Origin: Palsa-1150 sp964531095 | GTDB lineage: Bacteria > Myxococcota_A > Polyangia > Polyangiales > Polyangiaceae | Direction: 5' to 3' | Assembly: GCA_964531095.1 (NCBI GenBank) | Contig: CAZHED010000011.1 | Coordinates: forward strand, 62,001 to 126,000 | DNA: 64,000 nucleotides | Shown here: positions 50,760 through 59,649 of the stretch, piece by piece | Layout: every line of letters starts with the position of its first letter | Numbering within the stretch: position 1 is the first letter of the stretch | Notes under the pieces: generated by a model | The model's input: the letters and a program-made list of their open reading frames with translations, nothing else | Database searches by the model: none | What the model was told of the DNA's origin: nothing | Program-made: the position numbers and the translations under genes

Positions 50760-52349
50760 ATGACCAGCGAAGCGACAACTGCGACGACAACGGCAAAGCC
50801 GGCCCTCTGGACGCCGGGGGATTGGAACGCCTACTTCGGGTTCGGAACGAACATCCTCGTCAACCTCCTCACGTTGACCGGCCTGTTGCGTTTTGTTCTC
50901 AAGATGCCCGACTCGCTCGTCTTCGGGCGAATCCTTCCGGCGACCGGCTTGATGATGTGTCTCAGTACGATGTACTACGCGTGGCTCGCTTATCGGCTGG
51001 CCAAGCGCACCGGACGGACCGACGTCTGCGCCTTGCCGTCGGGCATCAGCGTGCCGCACATGTTCATCGTGACTTTCGTCATCATGCTTCCCATCGCCTT
51101 GAAGACCGGCGATCCGGTGAAGGGGTGGGAAGCCGGGCTCACGTGGGTGTTCATCCAGAGCTTCGTGCTCATGGCGGGCGGGTTCATCGCCCCGCTCATT
51201 CGAAAAGTCACTCCCAAGGCGGCGCTTCTCGGCACCCTGGCGGGCGTTTCGGTCACGTTTATCTCGATGCGACCGGCGCTCGACATGTTCTCGACTCCGT
51301 TCGTGGCCCTTCCTTGCTTCGCTATCATTCTTGCGAGTTGGTTCGGCGGGGTGCGCTACTTCCGAGGAACCCCTGCCGGCTTGGTGGCCATCGCAGTCGG
51401 AACGATCATTGCCTGGACCTTCGGCGTCATGAAGCCCGGCAACCTCACGGACGCGCTATCCAGCTTTCACGTGGCCGTGCCCACGCCCGCCGTGAGTCAC
51501 GTGTTCGGGGGGTTTCAGTTTCTCGGCGTCATTCTGGTCACTGCCATCCCGTTCGGGATTTACGACCTCGTCGAGGCGATGGACAATGTCGTGAGTGCCG
51601 GCGCCGCGGGCGATGAGTACCCGACCACTCGCGTTTTGACCGCAGACGGCGTGGTCAGCTTGATCGGATGCTTGATGGGCAATCCGTTCATCAATGCGGT
51701 CTACATCGGCCACCCGGGCTGGAAGGCGATGGGCGGGCGAATTGGTTACTCCGCCGCGACGGGGCTGACTGTGATCATCCTCTCATGGCTCGGCATCATC
51801 TCCGTGATGATGGCCATCGTGCCCGTCGTCGCCATTTCGCCCATTCTCTTGTACATCGGCATGCTCATCGGCTCGCAGGCGTTTCAAGAGTGCCCGAAGA
51901 GCCACGCGCCGGCCATTGTGCTCGCGCTCACGCCGCACCTGGCCGCGTGGGGCAAGCTGCAGATCGACAACGCCCTCGGCGCCGCCGGAACCGACGCCGC
52001 GACGGTTGGATTGGACAAGCTCGGCCAGGTCGGCGTTCTGTATAAGGGGCTGGGCGTCATGGGCGGCGGATCCATTCTGGGAGGGCTCATGCTCGGCGCG
52101 ATTGGCGTGTTCATCATCGAGCGCCAATTCGTCAAGGCCGCCACGTTCGCGCTGGTCGGGGCAGGCCTCACGTTCTTCGGGTTCATGCACGGCGAAGCGA
52201 TCGGGGTAGGTCAGACGCCCCTGGTTGCGGTCAGCTACCTTGCAGTGGCGGGCATTCTCGTCGCTTGCGGCAAGTTCGCGCGGACATCGAGCGATTCGGT
52301 TCCGGTGACCGCGCTCGAGCACCACGGCGCCCTCGAACCCGGCGAGTGA
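50760..52349 (+). CDS. NCS2-like (xanthine/uracil family) permease
   Basis: 529 residues with about 12-14 hydrophobic helices, from FGTNILVNLLTLTGLLRFVL to LVAVSYLAVAGILVACGKF. A Gly/Ala-rich central part (GVSVTFISMRPALDMFSTPF, IGYSAATGLTVIILSWLG) and charged loops match the uracil/xanthine permease superfamily in outline. The transport is likely proton- or sodium-coupled across the inner membrane. It follows the TrtA-like gene by 55 bases, so uptake of a ureide or of biuret/triuret is the reasonable guess. It converges on urtE, 22 bases away. Confidence 0.75.
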   Translation: MTSEATTATTTAKPALWTPGDWNAYFGFGTNILVNLLTLTGLLRFVLKMPDSLVFGRILPATGLMMCLSTMYYAWLAYRLAKRTGRTDVCALPSGISVPHMFIVTFVIMLPIALKTGDPVKGWEAGLTWVFIQSFVLMAGGFIAPLIRKVTPKAALLGTLAGVSVTFISMRPALDMFSTPFVALPCFAIILASWFGGVRYFRGTPAGLVAIAVGTIIAWTFGVMKPGNLTDALSSFHVAVPTPAVSHVFGGFQFLGVILVTAIPFGIYDLVEAMDNVVSAGAAGDEYPTTRVLTADGVVSLIGCLMGNPFINAVYIGHPGWKAMGGRIGYSAATGLTVIILSWLGIISVMMAIVPVVAISPILLYIGMLIGSQAFQECPKSHAPAIVLALTPHLAAWGKLQIDNALGAAGTDAATVGLDKLGQVGVLYKGLGVMGGGSILGGLMLGAIGVFIIERQFVKAATFALVGAGLTFFGFMHGEAIGVGQTPLVAVSYLAVAGILVACGKFARTSSDSVPVTALEHHGALEPGE

Positions 52350-52371
52350 CGCTTTTTTAGCGGCAGTCTGT

Positions 52372-53067
52372 TTAGACGGCGAGGTGCCGCCGGACGAGAT
52401 CGTCGGAGAGATCTCCCATCGCTCCGGACGCGACGACGGCACCTCGGTCCATCAAGAAGAACCGCTCCGCGACGCGACGTGCAAACGGCAACTTCTGCTC
52501 CACGAGGAGCACGGCGACCTTCTCCTCGGAATAGAGGCGCCGGATGACGTCGCCGAGCTCGTGAACGATGCTCGGCTGGATGCCTTCCGTTGGCTCGTCC
52601 AATAGAACGCACTTGGGCTGGATGGTGAGCGCACGCGCGATCGCGAGCTGCTGTTGCTGGCCCCCGGACAGGTCGCCGCCGCGGCGCCGCATCATTGTCC
52701 GAAGCACCGGGAAGAGCCGGAACACCAGGTCCGGGATCTCACGGTTCGCGCCCCTGTGGGCGAGCGTCCCCACGCGAAGGTTGTCCTGCACAGTGAGCTC
52801 GGGAAAAATCTCGCGCCCCTGGGGGACGTAGCCGATTCCGACCCGTGCCCGCTCGCTCACGTCGGCGCCCACGAGCTCGCGCTCCCCGAAGCGCACGCTC
52901 CCCGAACGAACGGGAACCAGGCCCATGATCGCCCGCAGGAGTGTCGTCTTTCCGACCCCGTTGCGCCCCATGATGCAGGTGCACGACCCTTCGGGAACGC
53001 TCAACGAGGCGCCACGAAGGGTGTGGCTACCACCGTAGTACTGTTGAACTTCTCTGGCTTCGAGCAC
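52372..53067 (-). CDS. urtE: Urea ABC transporter ATP-binding protein UrtE
   Basis: 231 residues. The start is GTG at 53067, two bases after the urtD stop. Walker A is GRNGVGKTT, signature LSGGQQQQLAIARAL, and Walker B is VLLDEPTEGIQP, the string that marks UrtE-type proteins. The N-terminal QQYYGGSHTLRGASLSVPEG is likewise typical. It powers the UrtA-dependent uptake of urea with UrtD. It is the last gene of the ten-gene operon that starts at ureD. Confidence 0.92.
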   Translation of the reverse strand: MLEAREVQQYYGGSHTLRGASLSVPEGSCTCIMGRNGVGKTTLLRAIMGLVPVRSGSVRFGERELVGADVSERARVGIGYVPQGREIFPELTVQDNLRVGTLAHRGANREIPDLVFRLFPVLRTMMRRRGGDLSGGQQQQLAIARALTIQPKCVLLDEPTEGIQPSIVHELGDVIRRLYSEEKVAVLLVEQKLPFARRVAERFFLMDRGAVVASGAMGDLSDDLVRRHLAV

Positions 53068-53069
53068 GG

Positions 53070-53804
53070 TCAGGCTCCCAGGTAGACTTCGACCACGCGG
53101 GGATCGTTCTGCACGTCGCGCATTGTCCCCTCGGCGAGAACGCTCCCTTCGTGAAGCACCGTCACGGTCCGGGCGATACTCCGGACGAAGTCCATGTCGT
53201 GCTCGACGACCACGATCGTGTGCATGCCGGCCAGCGATGCGAGAATCTGCTCGGTCCGTTCGATTTCGTGCTGCGTCATCCCGGCGACGGGCTCGTCGAC
53301 GAGCAGCAGCTTCGGACGCTGCACCAGAAGCATCCCTATCTCCAGCCACTGCTTTTGCCCGTGCGACAGCAGCCCTGCGGGTCGATCGCGCTGCTCGGCC
53401 AGACCGATCAGCTCGAGCGTCTGCTCGATGGATCGGAGATCACTGGGCGAAAGACGCGCGAAGAGCGCGCGCATCACCCCCTTTTTTCCGTGGGTAGTCA
53501 GCTCCAAGTTCTCGAACACCGTGTGCCCAGGGAACACGGTGGGCCGCTGAAACTTGCGCCCGATTCCGAGGCGGGCGATCGCGTGCTCCGTGAGCCGCGT
53601 GATGTCCCGCCCGGCAAAGCGGACCGTCCCCGTATCGGGGCGGCTCTTTCCCGTGATGACGTCCATGAGCGTCGTTTTCCCGGCCCCGTTCGGACCTACG
53701 ATGCACCGAAGCTCGCCCATCTCGAGCGATAACGTCAAATCGTTCAAAGCGCGGAAGCCGTCGAAGCGAACGGTGACTCCCTGGACCTCGAGGACGGGGC
53801 TCAC
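53070..53804 (-). CDS. urtD: Urea ABC transporter ATP-binding protein UrtD
   Basis: 244 residues. The start is GTG at 53804, overlapping the urtC stop as GTGA. Walker A is GPNGAGKTT, signature LSHGQKQWLEIGMLLVQRP, and Walker B is LLLVDEPVAGMT, all UrtD/LivG type. The segment GKKGVMRALFARLSPSD is the usual insertion of this group. Together with UrtE it forms the heterodimeric ATPase. Confidence 0.93.
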   Translation of the reverse strand: MSPVLEVQGVTVRFDGFRALNDLTLSLEMGELRCIVGPNGAGKTTLMDVITGKSRPDTGTVRFAGRDITRLTEHAIARLGIGRKFQRPTVFPGHTVFENLELTTHGKKGVMRALFARLSPSDLRSIEQTLELIGLAEQRDRPAGLLSHGQKQWLEIGMLLVQRPKLLLVDEPVAGMTQHEIERTEQILASLAGMHTIVVVEHDMDFVRSIARTVTVLHEGSVLAEGTMRDVQNDPRVVEVYLGA

Positions 53805-55000
53805 GGCCGGGTCTCCTCGCTGACGGACACCGCCGGCACGGCCGGAGCCGCGGGTGCTCGTTTCGCGGTGAAGCCGCGCGCGATACCCCCAAACGCGGCC
53901 CGCAAGCGTGGGTGCCCGGCGAAGGCCCGAATGATCCCACCCGGCAAGAGCAGGGTCACGCCGACGAAAAGCGCACCCAGGACGTAGAGCCACGCGGTCG
54001 GAAAGGCGGCGGTGAGCCAGCTCTTGCCGCCGTTGACCAAGAGCGCGCCGAGCATCGCCCCTGCGAGAGTTCCGCGCCCTCCGACGGCCACCCAGATCGC
54101 GATCTCGACGGAGCTCGACGGCTGCATTTCGCTCGGATTGATGATTCCGACCTGCGGGACGTAAAGTGCGCCGGCGAACCCGCAGAGCACGGCGGAGAGT
54201 GTCCAGGCGAAGAGCTTGTAGGCGACCGGGTCGTACCCGCAGAACCTCACTTTTGCTTCGACGTCGCGCATCGCAGTGATGACGCGTCCCGCACGGGATC
54301 GCACCACCGCACGGCAGACCGCGTAGGCGAGCCCCAGCCCGATGCCGCTTGCCGCGCAAAGGGCGGCCTTCGTCGCCGGCTCCCGCAGCGAGAACCCGAG
54401 AATGCGCTTGAAGTCCGTGAGCCCGTTGTTGCCGCCGAAACCCGTCGCGTTGCGGAAGAACAGGAGCATCGCGGCATAGGTGAGTGCCTGCGTGACAATC
54501 GAGAAATAGACACCGCTGATTCGCGATCGGAACGCAAAGAAGCCGAAGACGTAAGCGACGATGGCCGGAACGAAGAGCGCCATGACGGCGGCGAACCAGA
54601 AGTGATCGAATCCACGCCAGTACCAGGGGAGCTCCTTCCAATCGAGAAAGACCATGAAGTCCGGCAACGTGCTGCGATACATCCCCTCCGTTCCGATGTT
54701 GCGCATCAGGTACATGCCCATCGCGTAGCCCCCGAGGGCGAAGAAGAGGCCGTGGCAGAGGCTGAGAATCCCCGCGTATCCCCACGCGAGGTCGAGCGCG
54801 ACCGCCACGATCGCGTAGCACGTGATCTTGCCAATCAGCGCGACCAGGAACTCCGGAACGTGAAGCGCGCTCGTCTCGGCCGGCAGAACGTTCAGGAGGG
54901 GCACCGCGACGCCGACCACCGCGCACACGAGGGCGACGAGCCCGGTCTCCCATCCGCCCCCGCGGGGTCTGCGAAGGAGCGGGAGCTTCGATGGGCTCAC
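53801..55000 (-). CDS. urtC: Urea ABC transporter permease UrtC
   Basis: 399 residues. The start is GTG at 55000, overlapping the urtB stop as GTGA. About nine hydrophobic helices are seen, with the LivM-type core DLAWGYAGILSLCHGLFFALG, the long amphipathic NGLTDFKRILGFSL and the coupling helix MRDVEAKVRFCGYDPVAYKL. A C-terminal extension rich in Ala/Pro is unremarkable. It pairs with UrtB to form the membrane channel for urea. Confidence 0.93.
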   Translation of the reverse strand: MSPSKLPLLRRPRGGGWETGLVALVCAVVGVAVPLLNVLPAETSALHVPEFLVALIGKITCYAIVAVALDLAWGYAGILSLCHGLFFALGGYAMGMYLMRNIGTEGMYRSTLPDFMVFLDWKELPWYWRGFDHFWFAAVMALFVPAIVAYVFGFFAFRSRISGVYFSIVTQALTYAAMLLFFRNATGFGGNNGLTDFKRILGFSLREPATKAALCAASGIGLGLAYAVCRAVVRSRAGRVITAMRDVEAKVRFCGYDPVAYKLFAWTLSAVLCGFAGALYVPQVGIINPSEMQPSSSVEIAIWVAVGGRGTLAGAMLGALLVNGGKSWLTAAFPTAWLYVLGALFVGVTLLLPGGIIRAFAGHPRLRAAFGGIARGFTAKRAPAAPAVPAVSVSEETRP

Positions 55001-56613
55001 GTGCCCTCGGCGGCTCGCCCGCGCGGCGCGAATAGACCTTGCGGGCGCTTCTGGATGATGAGGACCACCAGGAGCAAGACGACGATCTTGCCCAGCACCG
55101 CGCCGGCCACCGGCTCGAGCACTTTGTTCAGGACCCCGAGCGCGAACGCGGCGAAGACGCAGCCGACGAGCTTGCCCACTCCGCCGAGGACGACGACCAA
55201 GAAGGAGTCGACGATGTAGCTTTGCCCGAGCTCCGGCCCCACGTTGCCGAGCTGCGCGAGCGCCACACCCCCCAGCCCGCCGACGCCCGAGCCCAGAGCG
55301 AACGTCCACGTGTCCACGCGCCTCGTGGCGATGCCCATGCACGCCGCCATCGGGCGATTCTGCGTCACCGCGCGGACGACCAGTCCGAGGGACGTTCCAC
55401 GAAGCATGTATGCGACGAAGGTCACGACGGCGATCGCGAAGAGAACCACGGCCATTCGGTTGTATGGGATGACTACGTCTTCGAAGAGCTCCGCGCCGCC
55501 CGCGAGCCAGGGCGGGTTCGCGACGGCGACGTTCTGGGCGCCGAAGATCGACCGCACCGACTGGATGAGAAGCAGACTCAGACCATAGGTCGCGAGGAGC
55601 GTCTCGAGCGGCCGCCCATACAAGAAGCGGACGACGGTGCGCTCCAGCACCGCGCCGACTGCCATGCACGTGACCAGCGCCACGGGAATTGCCGCCAGGA
55701 GATAGAGCGACTCGTGACGGGCGAAGTGCTCGTGGAAGAAAGTTTGCGTCACGAACGTCGCATAGGCCCCAAGCATCAGCATCTCGCCGTGGGCCATGTT
55801 GATCACGCGCATCAGGCCGAACGTGATCGCCAGACCGAGCGCCGAAAGGAGCAGAATGCTGCCGGTGCTCAGGCCGTAGATGAGATCGGCTGTGTGGTCC
55901 ACGAAGAACTGCTTCCGAGCGAGGGCTCGGAGCGCATGCTGGGCGGCGCTCCGCACACCGGCGTCCGATTCGCCGCCCATCGCTTCGAGCTTCGTGCGGA
56001 AGCGCGTCGACCCGGAGGCCTCAATCGCCGCTATCGCCCCGAGGCGCCGATGCGGATCGTCGCTCGCGAGGTCGAGCTCGGCGAGTGTTGACACGAGCGC
56101 TCTGCGAACGACTTGAACCTTTTCGCGGGAGAGCGCGTCGCGCAGCGCAGGAACGTCTTCTTCGTTCGAGCGGTCCGCGAGCGTTTCGACCGCCGCGAGG
56201 CGCGTCTTCTGATCTGGTGATTGGAGATCGAGTCTTGCGATGAGCGGCTCGAGAACCCGCCGGACCTCGTTGTCCATCGTCGGCTCGCGGGTCGGGTCCG
56301 CACCGGGTGATGCCCCGGTTATGGCGTCCCGAAGCACGCCCGTCGAATCGCGCACGTAGGCGCGCCCCCCCTCGGTCACGGCCAGGTTGCCGTCGCGAAG
56401 CGCATCGAGGACGAGGAGCGCTCGGCTGTCACCGACCGCTGCGACGGCTCGGACCGCGCGCGCGACGTCGTCGCCCGCCGGCTGCGAGAGACCCCGTACC
56501 GCCGACTCCAGATCACCCGCGTCGGCGAGGCTTGCGCGGGCCGCCAGGAGAACGGCGACCGCGGCCAGGGTGGCCCAGAGTCGGAACGGTGCTGCACGAG
56601 GTCTTCTCGCCAT
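54997..56613 (-). CDS. urtB: Urea ABC transporter permease UrtB with N-terminal HEAT-like domain
   Basis: 538 residues. The start at 56613 has GGAG about eight bases away; upstream frame is unsupported. A signal peptide (LWATLAAVAVLLAARASLAD) precedes roughly 200 residues of soluble HEAT/Armadillo-like helices (RLAAVETLADRSNEEDVPAL, RRLGAIAAIEASGS). The LivH-type permease follows, with LLLSALGLAITFGLMRVINM, AHGEMLMLGAYATFVTQ and TFALGSGVGGLGGVALAQLG. The long N-terminal domain is usual for UrtB. The gene is followed by urtC with a four-base overlap. Confidence 0.92.
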   Translation of the reverse strand: MARRPRAAPFRLWATLAAVAVLLAARASLADAGDLESAVRGLSQPAGDDVARAVRAVAAVGDSRALLVLDALRDGNLAVTEGGRAYVRDSTGVLRDAITGASPGADPTREPTMDNEVRRVLEPLIARLDLQSPDQKTRLAAVETLADRSNEEDVPALRDALSREKVQVVRRALVSTLAELDLASDDPHRRLGAIAAIEASGSTRFRTKLEAMGGESDAGVRSAAQHALRALARKQFFVDHTADLIYGLSTGSILLLSALGLAITFGLMRVINMAHGEMLMLGAYATFVTQTFFHEHFARHESLYLLAAIPVALVTCMAVGAVLERTVVRFLYGRPLETLLATYGLSLLLIQSVRSIFGAQNVAVANPPWLAGGAELFEDVVIPYNRMAVVLFAIAVVTFVAYMLRGTSLGLVVRAVTQNRPMAACMGIATRRVDTWTFALGSGVGGLGGVALAQLGNVGPELGQSYIVDSFLVVVLGGVGKLVGCVFAAFALGVLNKVLEPVAGAVLGKIVVLLLVVLIIQKRPQGLFAPRGRAAEGT

Positions 56614-56653
56614 CTTCTTCTCTCCGAGTGCCGCCGTCCACAGCGGCTCGCGC

Positions 56654-58069
56654 TCAGCGATGTGCCATGGCGACGGAGCCCCCGAACTTCGGTTCGGTGC
56701 AATTGCCGCACACCCAGGGGTAGGTCCAATCGGCGACTTTTTTCGCGCTCTCCGGGATGAACGGGCTCCATGCCTGCGCCCGAATCGTTCCCTCGGGAGA
56801 TTTCCACACAATCTGGAACTGGCCGTTGGCCTGGACCTCGCCGATGAGAACCGGCTTGTGCAGGTGGTGGTTCTTCGCGTCGAGGGAGATGTCGTACCCC
56901 GAAGGCGAGCGGAAGGTCTGGTAGCCGAGCGCCTGCCGGACAGCATCCACGTTCGTCGTGCCGGCCTGCGCCACCGCTTGGGCCCACATGTGAAGGCCGA
57001 TGTACGTCGCCTCCATCGGGTCGTTGGTCACGCGCTTGTCGCCATCGGGCAAGTTGTGCGCAGCGACGTAGCTCTTCCACTCGGCGATGAACGCTTTGTT
57101 CTCGGGCGTATCGATCGACATGAAGTAGTTCCAAGCAGCCAGGTGACCGACCAGGGGCTTCGCATCGATCCCGCGAAGCTCCTCCTCGCCGACCGAGAAC
57201 GCGACGACTGGAATGTCCGTCGCTTTCAAGCCTTGATTCGCGAGCTCCTTGTAGAAGGGAACGTTGGAGTCCCCGTTGATCGTCGAGATGACGGCGGTGC
57301 GCTTGCCCGAGGCGAACTTTTTGACGTCGGCAACGATCGTCTGGTAATCGCTATGCCCGAATGGCGTGTATTCTTCTTTGATGTTCTCGTCGGCAATACC
57401 CTTCGCGTGCAGGAAGTAGCGAAGAATCTTGTTGGTCGTCCGCGGGTAGACGTAGTCCGTGCCGAGCAGGACGAAGCGCTTGGCGCCACCGCCCTTGTCG
57501 CTCATCAAGTATTCGACCGCAGGGATGGCTTGCTGATTGGGCGCGGCACCCGTGTAGAACACGTTGTATGAGGACTCTTCCCCTTCGTATTGGACCGGGT
57601 AAAACAGCAAGCCATTGAGCTCTTCGAAGACTGGCAAAACCGACTTGCGCGAAACGGATGTCCAGCAACCGAACACCGCCGCGACCTTGTCTTTCTGGAG
57701 TAAGTCCCGGGCCTTCTCCGCGAACAGCGGCCAGTTCGACGCCGGATCGACGATCACCGGTTCGATCTTCCGCCCGAGCACACCGCCCTTCGCGTTGATC
57801 TCTTCGATCGTCATGAGGGCGACGTCCTTCAGCGACGTCTCGCTGATCGCCATCGTCCCGGACAGCGAGTGCAGGATGCCGACTTTGATGGGGGCCCCCG
57901 GGGCCTCGGCCGGTGCAGGGGCGGGCGCGGCCGCCTGGGTCGCGGAGCTCGAATCGGCGGGCTTGGCCTGCTCCACCGGCTTCGCTTCTTCTTTGCAGCC
58001 TGCTGAGGCGATCTGGCACGCCGCAGCGGCCGCGACCAACCAATTTCGCCCGAGAAGCGAACATTTCAT
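56654..58069 (-). CDS. urtA: Urea-binding lipoprotein UrtA
   Basis: 471 residues. AAGGAG lies six bases before the ATG at 58069. The lipobox is ASAGC with Cys25, followed by an Ala/Pro linker and the type 1 periplasmic binding fold: IKVGILHSLSGTMAISETSL, YPVQYEGEESSYNVFYTGAA, VLLGTDYVYPRTTNKIL and FMSIDTPENKAFIAEW. These segments are characteristic of the UrtA/FmdD urea and short-amide binding proteins. It delivers urea to UrtB-C. It starts 89 bases after ureG, within the same operon. Confidence 0.95.
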   Translation of the reverse strand: MKCSLLGRNWLVAAAAACQIASAGCKEEAKPVEQAKPADSSSATQAAAPAPAPAEAPGAPIKVGILHSLSGTMAISETSLKDVALMTIEEINAKGGVLGRKIEPVIVDPASNWPLFAEKARDLLQKDKVAAVFGCWTSVSRKSVLPVFEELNGLLFYPVQYEGEESSYNVFYTGAAPNQQAIPAVEYLMSDKGGGAKRFVLLGTDYVYPRTTNKILRYFLHAKGIADENIKEEYTPFGHSDYQTIVADVKKFASGKRTAVISTINGDSNVPFYKELANQGLKATDIPVVAFSVGEEELRGIDAKPLVGHLAAWNYFMSIDTPENKAFIAEWKSYVAAHNLPDGDKRVTNDPMEATYIGLHMWAQAVAQAGTTNVDAVRQALGYQTFRSPSGYDISLDAKNHHLHKPVLIGEVQANGQFQIVWKSPEGTIRAQAWSPFIPESAKKVADWTYPWVCGNCTEPKFGGSVAMAHR

Positions 58070-58158
58070 AGGTGTCTCCTTGTCCGAACGGGCCCGTCGA
58101 CGATCGACAGACGACCGGTACGCTCCCATGCCGGTGTTTCCGGGAGTTGTCGGCGCGA

Positions 58159-58941
58159 TTAAATTTCGTGTGCCAGGCGGCCGGCGGCGGCGGACAGAAC
58201 GCTATCTATGATTGTGTCGACGCCGACACCGCTCTTCGCCTGCGCGAAGACGAACGGGCCGGCGCCGCGCATCGCGCGCGCGTCTCGTGCCATGATTTCG
58301 AGGTTCGCTCCGACATGCTCCGCGAGATCCGTTTTATTGATGACGAGCAGATCCGACTGCGTAATCCCCGGACCTCCCTTGCGTGGCACCTTGTCGCCAC
58401 CCGCAACGTCGATGACGTAGATCGTGTAGTCCGCGAGCTCTCGACTGAATTGCGCGGCCAGGTTGTCGCCTCCACTCTCGACGAAGAGCAACGTCGGTCG
58501 CACTTCGTCCATCAGCCGCTCGAGCGCGTCGAGGTTGTGGCTGATGTCCTCGCGAATCGCAGCGTGGGGGCAGCCGCCGGTCTCGACGGCGCGGATGCGC
58601 TCGGGCGCGAGCGCCTGGTTGCGATGCAAGAACTCGGCGTCCTCGCGCGTGAAGATGTCGTTGGTCACGACGCCGAGGCTGACCCGATCCCTCAGCGCCC
58701 GGCAGATCGCGAGAACGAGAGCCGTCTTCCCGCTGCCGACTGGACCGCCGATTCCGACGGTGAACGCCCGCTGCCCGTAATCGCGCGCGCGCAGCGGGTC
58801 TCGGTCACGGAAGCGTCCGGGGTGCGCCCAGTGCTCGTGGCGATGCTCGTCTCCATGTTCGTGAGCGCTGCCGTCGTGCCGATGTTCGTCGTGGTCGTGA
58901 GCGCTGCCGTCGTGTCGATGTTCGTCGTGGTCGTGAGCCAT
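58159..58941 (-). CDS. ureG: Urease accessory GTPase UreG with His-rich N-terminus
   Basis: 260 residues. The P-loop GGPVGSGKT is at residues 65-73; the nickel motif CPH lies in TGGCPHAAIREDIS, the G2/G3 motif is LLFVESGGDNLA and NKTD is present. The first 40 residues hold 14 histidines with repeated DEHRHDGSAH steps, encoded by a 36-bp tandem duplication (58861-58896 and 58897-58932, 35/36 identical). Typical UreG proteins are about 200-210 residues. The His-rich part could store or hand over nickel, since no ureE is found between the other urease genes. The gene follows ureF by 11 bases. Confidence 0.94.
   Translation of the reverse strand: MAHDHDEHRHDGSAHDHDEHRHDGSAHEHGDEHRHEHWAHPGRFRDRDPLRARDYGQRAFTVGIGGPVGSGKTALVLAICRALRDRVSLGVVTNDIFTREDAEFLHRNQALAPERIRAVETGGCPHAAIREDISHNLDALERLMDEVRPTLLFVESGGDNLAAQFSRELADYTIYVIDVAGGDKVPRKGGPGITQSDLLVINKTDLAEHVGANLEIMARDARAMRGAGPFVFAQAKSGVGVDTIIDSVLSAAAGRLAHEI
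58861..58932 (-). repeat. 36-bp tandem duplication encoding the His-rich part of UreG
   Basis: Two adjacent 36-base units (58861-58896 and 58897-58932) differ at one position. They encode two copies of a His-rich dodecapeptide. A degenerate third copy precedes them toward 58840. Confidence 0.85.
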
Positions 58942-58952
58942 GGCCTGTTTTC

Positions 58953-59624
58953 TCAGCTTTGAAAGAGCCTCGCGTACAAGCGGTCGTGCGTCGCTCCGAA
59001 AAGATCGAGGAGAGGCGCCGAGCTCGCCGCGTCGGCCGGTCGCCGTGTCGCGCACTGCTCGAGCACGGCGTCCATCGTCGCCGCGTGGCGATTCTGCAGC
59101 CGCTGCGCTTCGTACGGGCCAACGATGCCGAGGCGGACCGCGGCCGAAGCGACGCTGCGCAGGGTGAGGTAGAGGTGCAAGGCGAGCGCCTCTCGCCGCT
59201 GGATCGCGAGCGCAGCGAGGGACGCGCCGAACACGGGCGCGAAGTGCGCCCTGATCTCCTGCGTCCGGCTCTGCGCGCCGAGCCGTGCGAGCACCGGGTG
59301 GTCGAAGACGCGGGCGCAGGTGGCGACGAACGCGCGGCCTTGCGTGCGGCTCGCGCGGTTCGCGACGTGGCTCGTGAGGAGCGCGTCGATTCGCGCGTCG
59401 AGCGCCCGGACGTCGTGGGGAGCGTCGTACGCTCCCGCGACGAACGGGAGCCACGCGGTGCCGGTGTTCCAGAGAGACACTTGGACGTACGCGTCCAGGC
59501 GGTCGGGCGTGCTCGCTTCGCCGAGGTGCAGCGCAGCTTCGAGCCCCCCGGAGTGCGCAAACCCGCCCGTCGGAAAGGCGGAGTCGGCAATCTGAAGAAT
59601 GCGCCAATGAATCGGACCAGCCAT
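58953..59624 (-). CDS. ureF: Urease accessory protein UreF
   Basis: 223 residues. The start at 59624 gives the usual UreF opening (HWRILQIADSAFPTGGFAHS, then GGLEAALHLGEA). No strong ribosome site is visible. The fold is all-helical, with conserved AFVATCARVFDHPVLARLG and HLYLTLRSVASAAVRLGIVG. UreF acts with UreD and UreG as the complex that loads nickel on the urease apoenzyme and checks the GTPase. The frame extends upstream into ureC but is not supported. Confidence 0.93.
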   Translation of the reverse strand: MAGPIHWRILQIADSAFPTGGFAHSGGLEAALHLGEASTPDRLDAYVQVSLWNTGTAWLPFVAGAYDAPHDVRALDARIDALLTSHVANRASRTQGRAFVATCARVFDHPVLARLGAQSRTQEIRAHFAPVFGASLAALAIQRREALALHLYLTLRSVASAAVRLGIVGPYEAQRLQNRHAATMDAVLEQCATRRPADAASSAPLLDLFGATHDRLYARLFQS

Positions 59625-59649
59625 AGGGGGGATAGAGCAATCCGAGCAA

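Noticed and set aside
52350..52377. Terminator between the permease and urtE
   Set aside because: CGCT/AGCG around five T and GTCT/AGAC around GTTT are only four-bp stems, the second overlapping the urtE stop; too weak to annotate.
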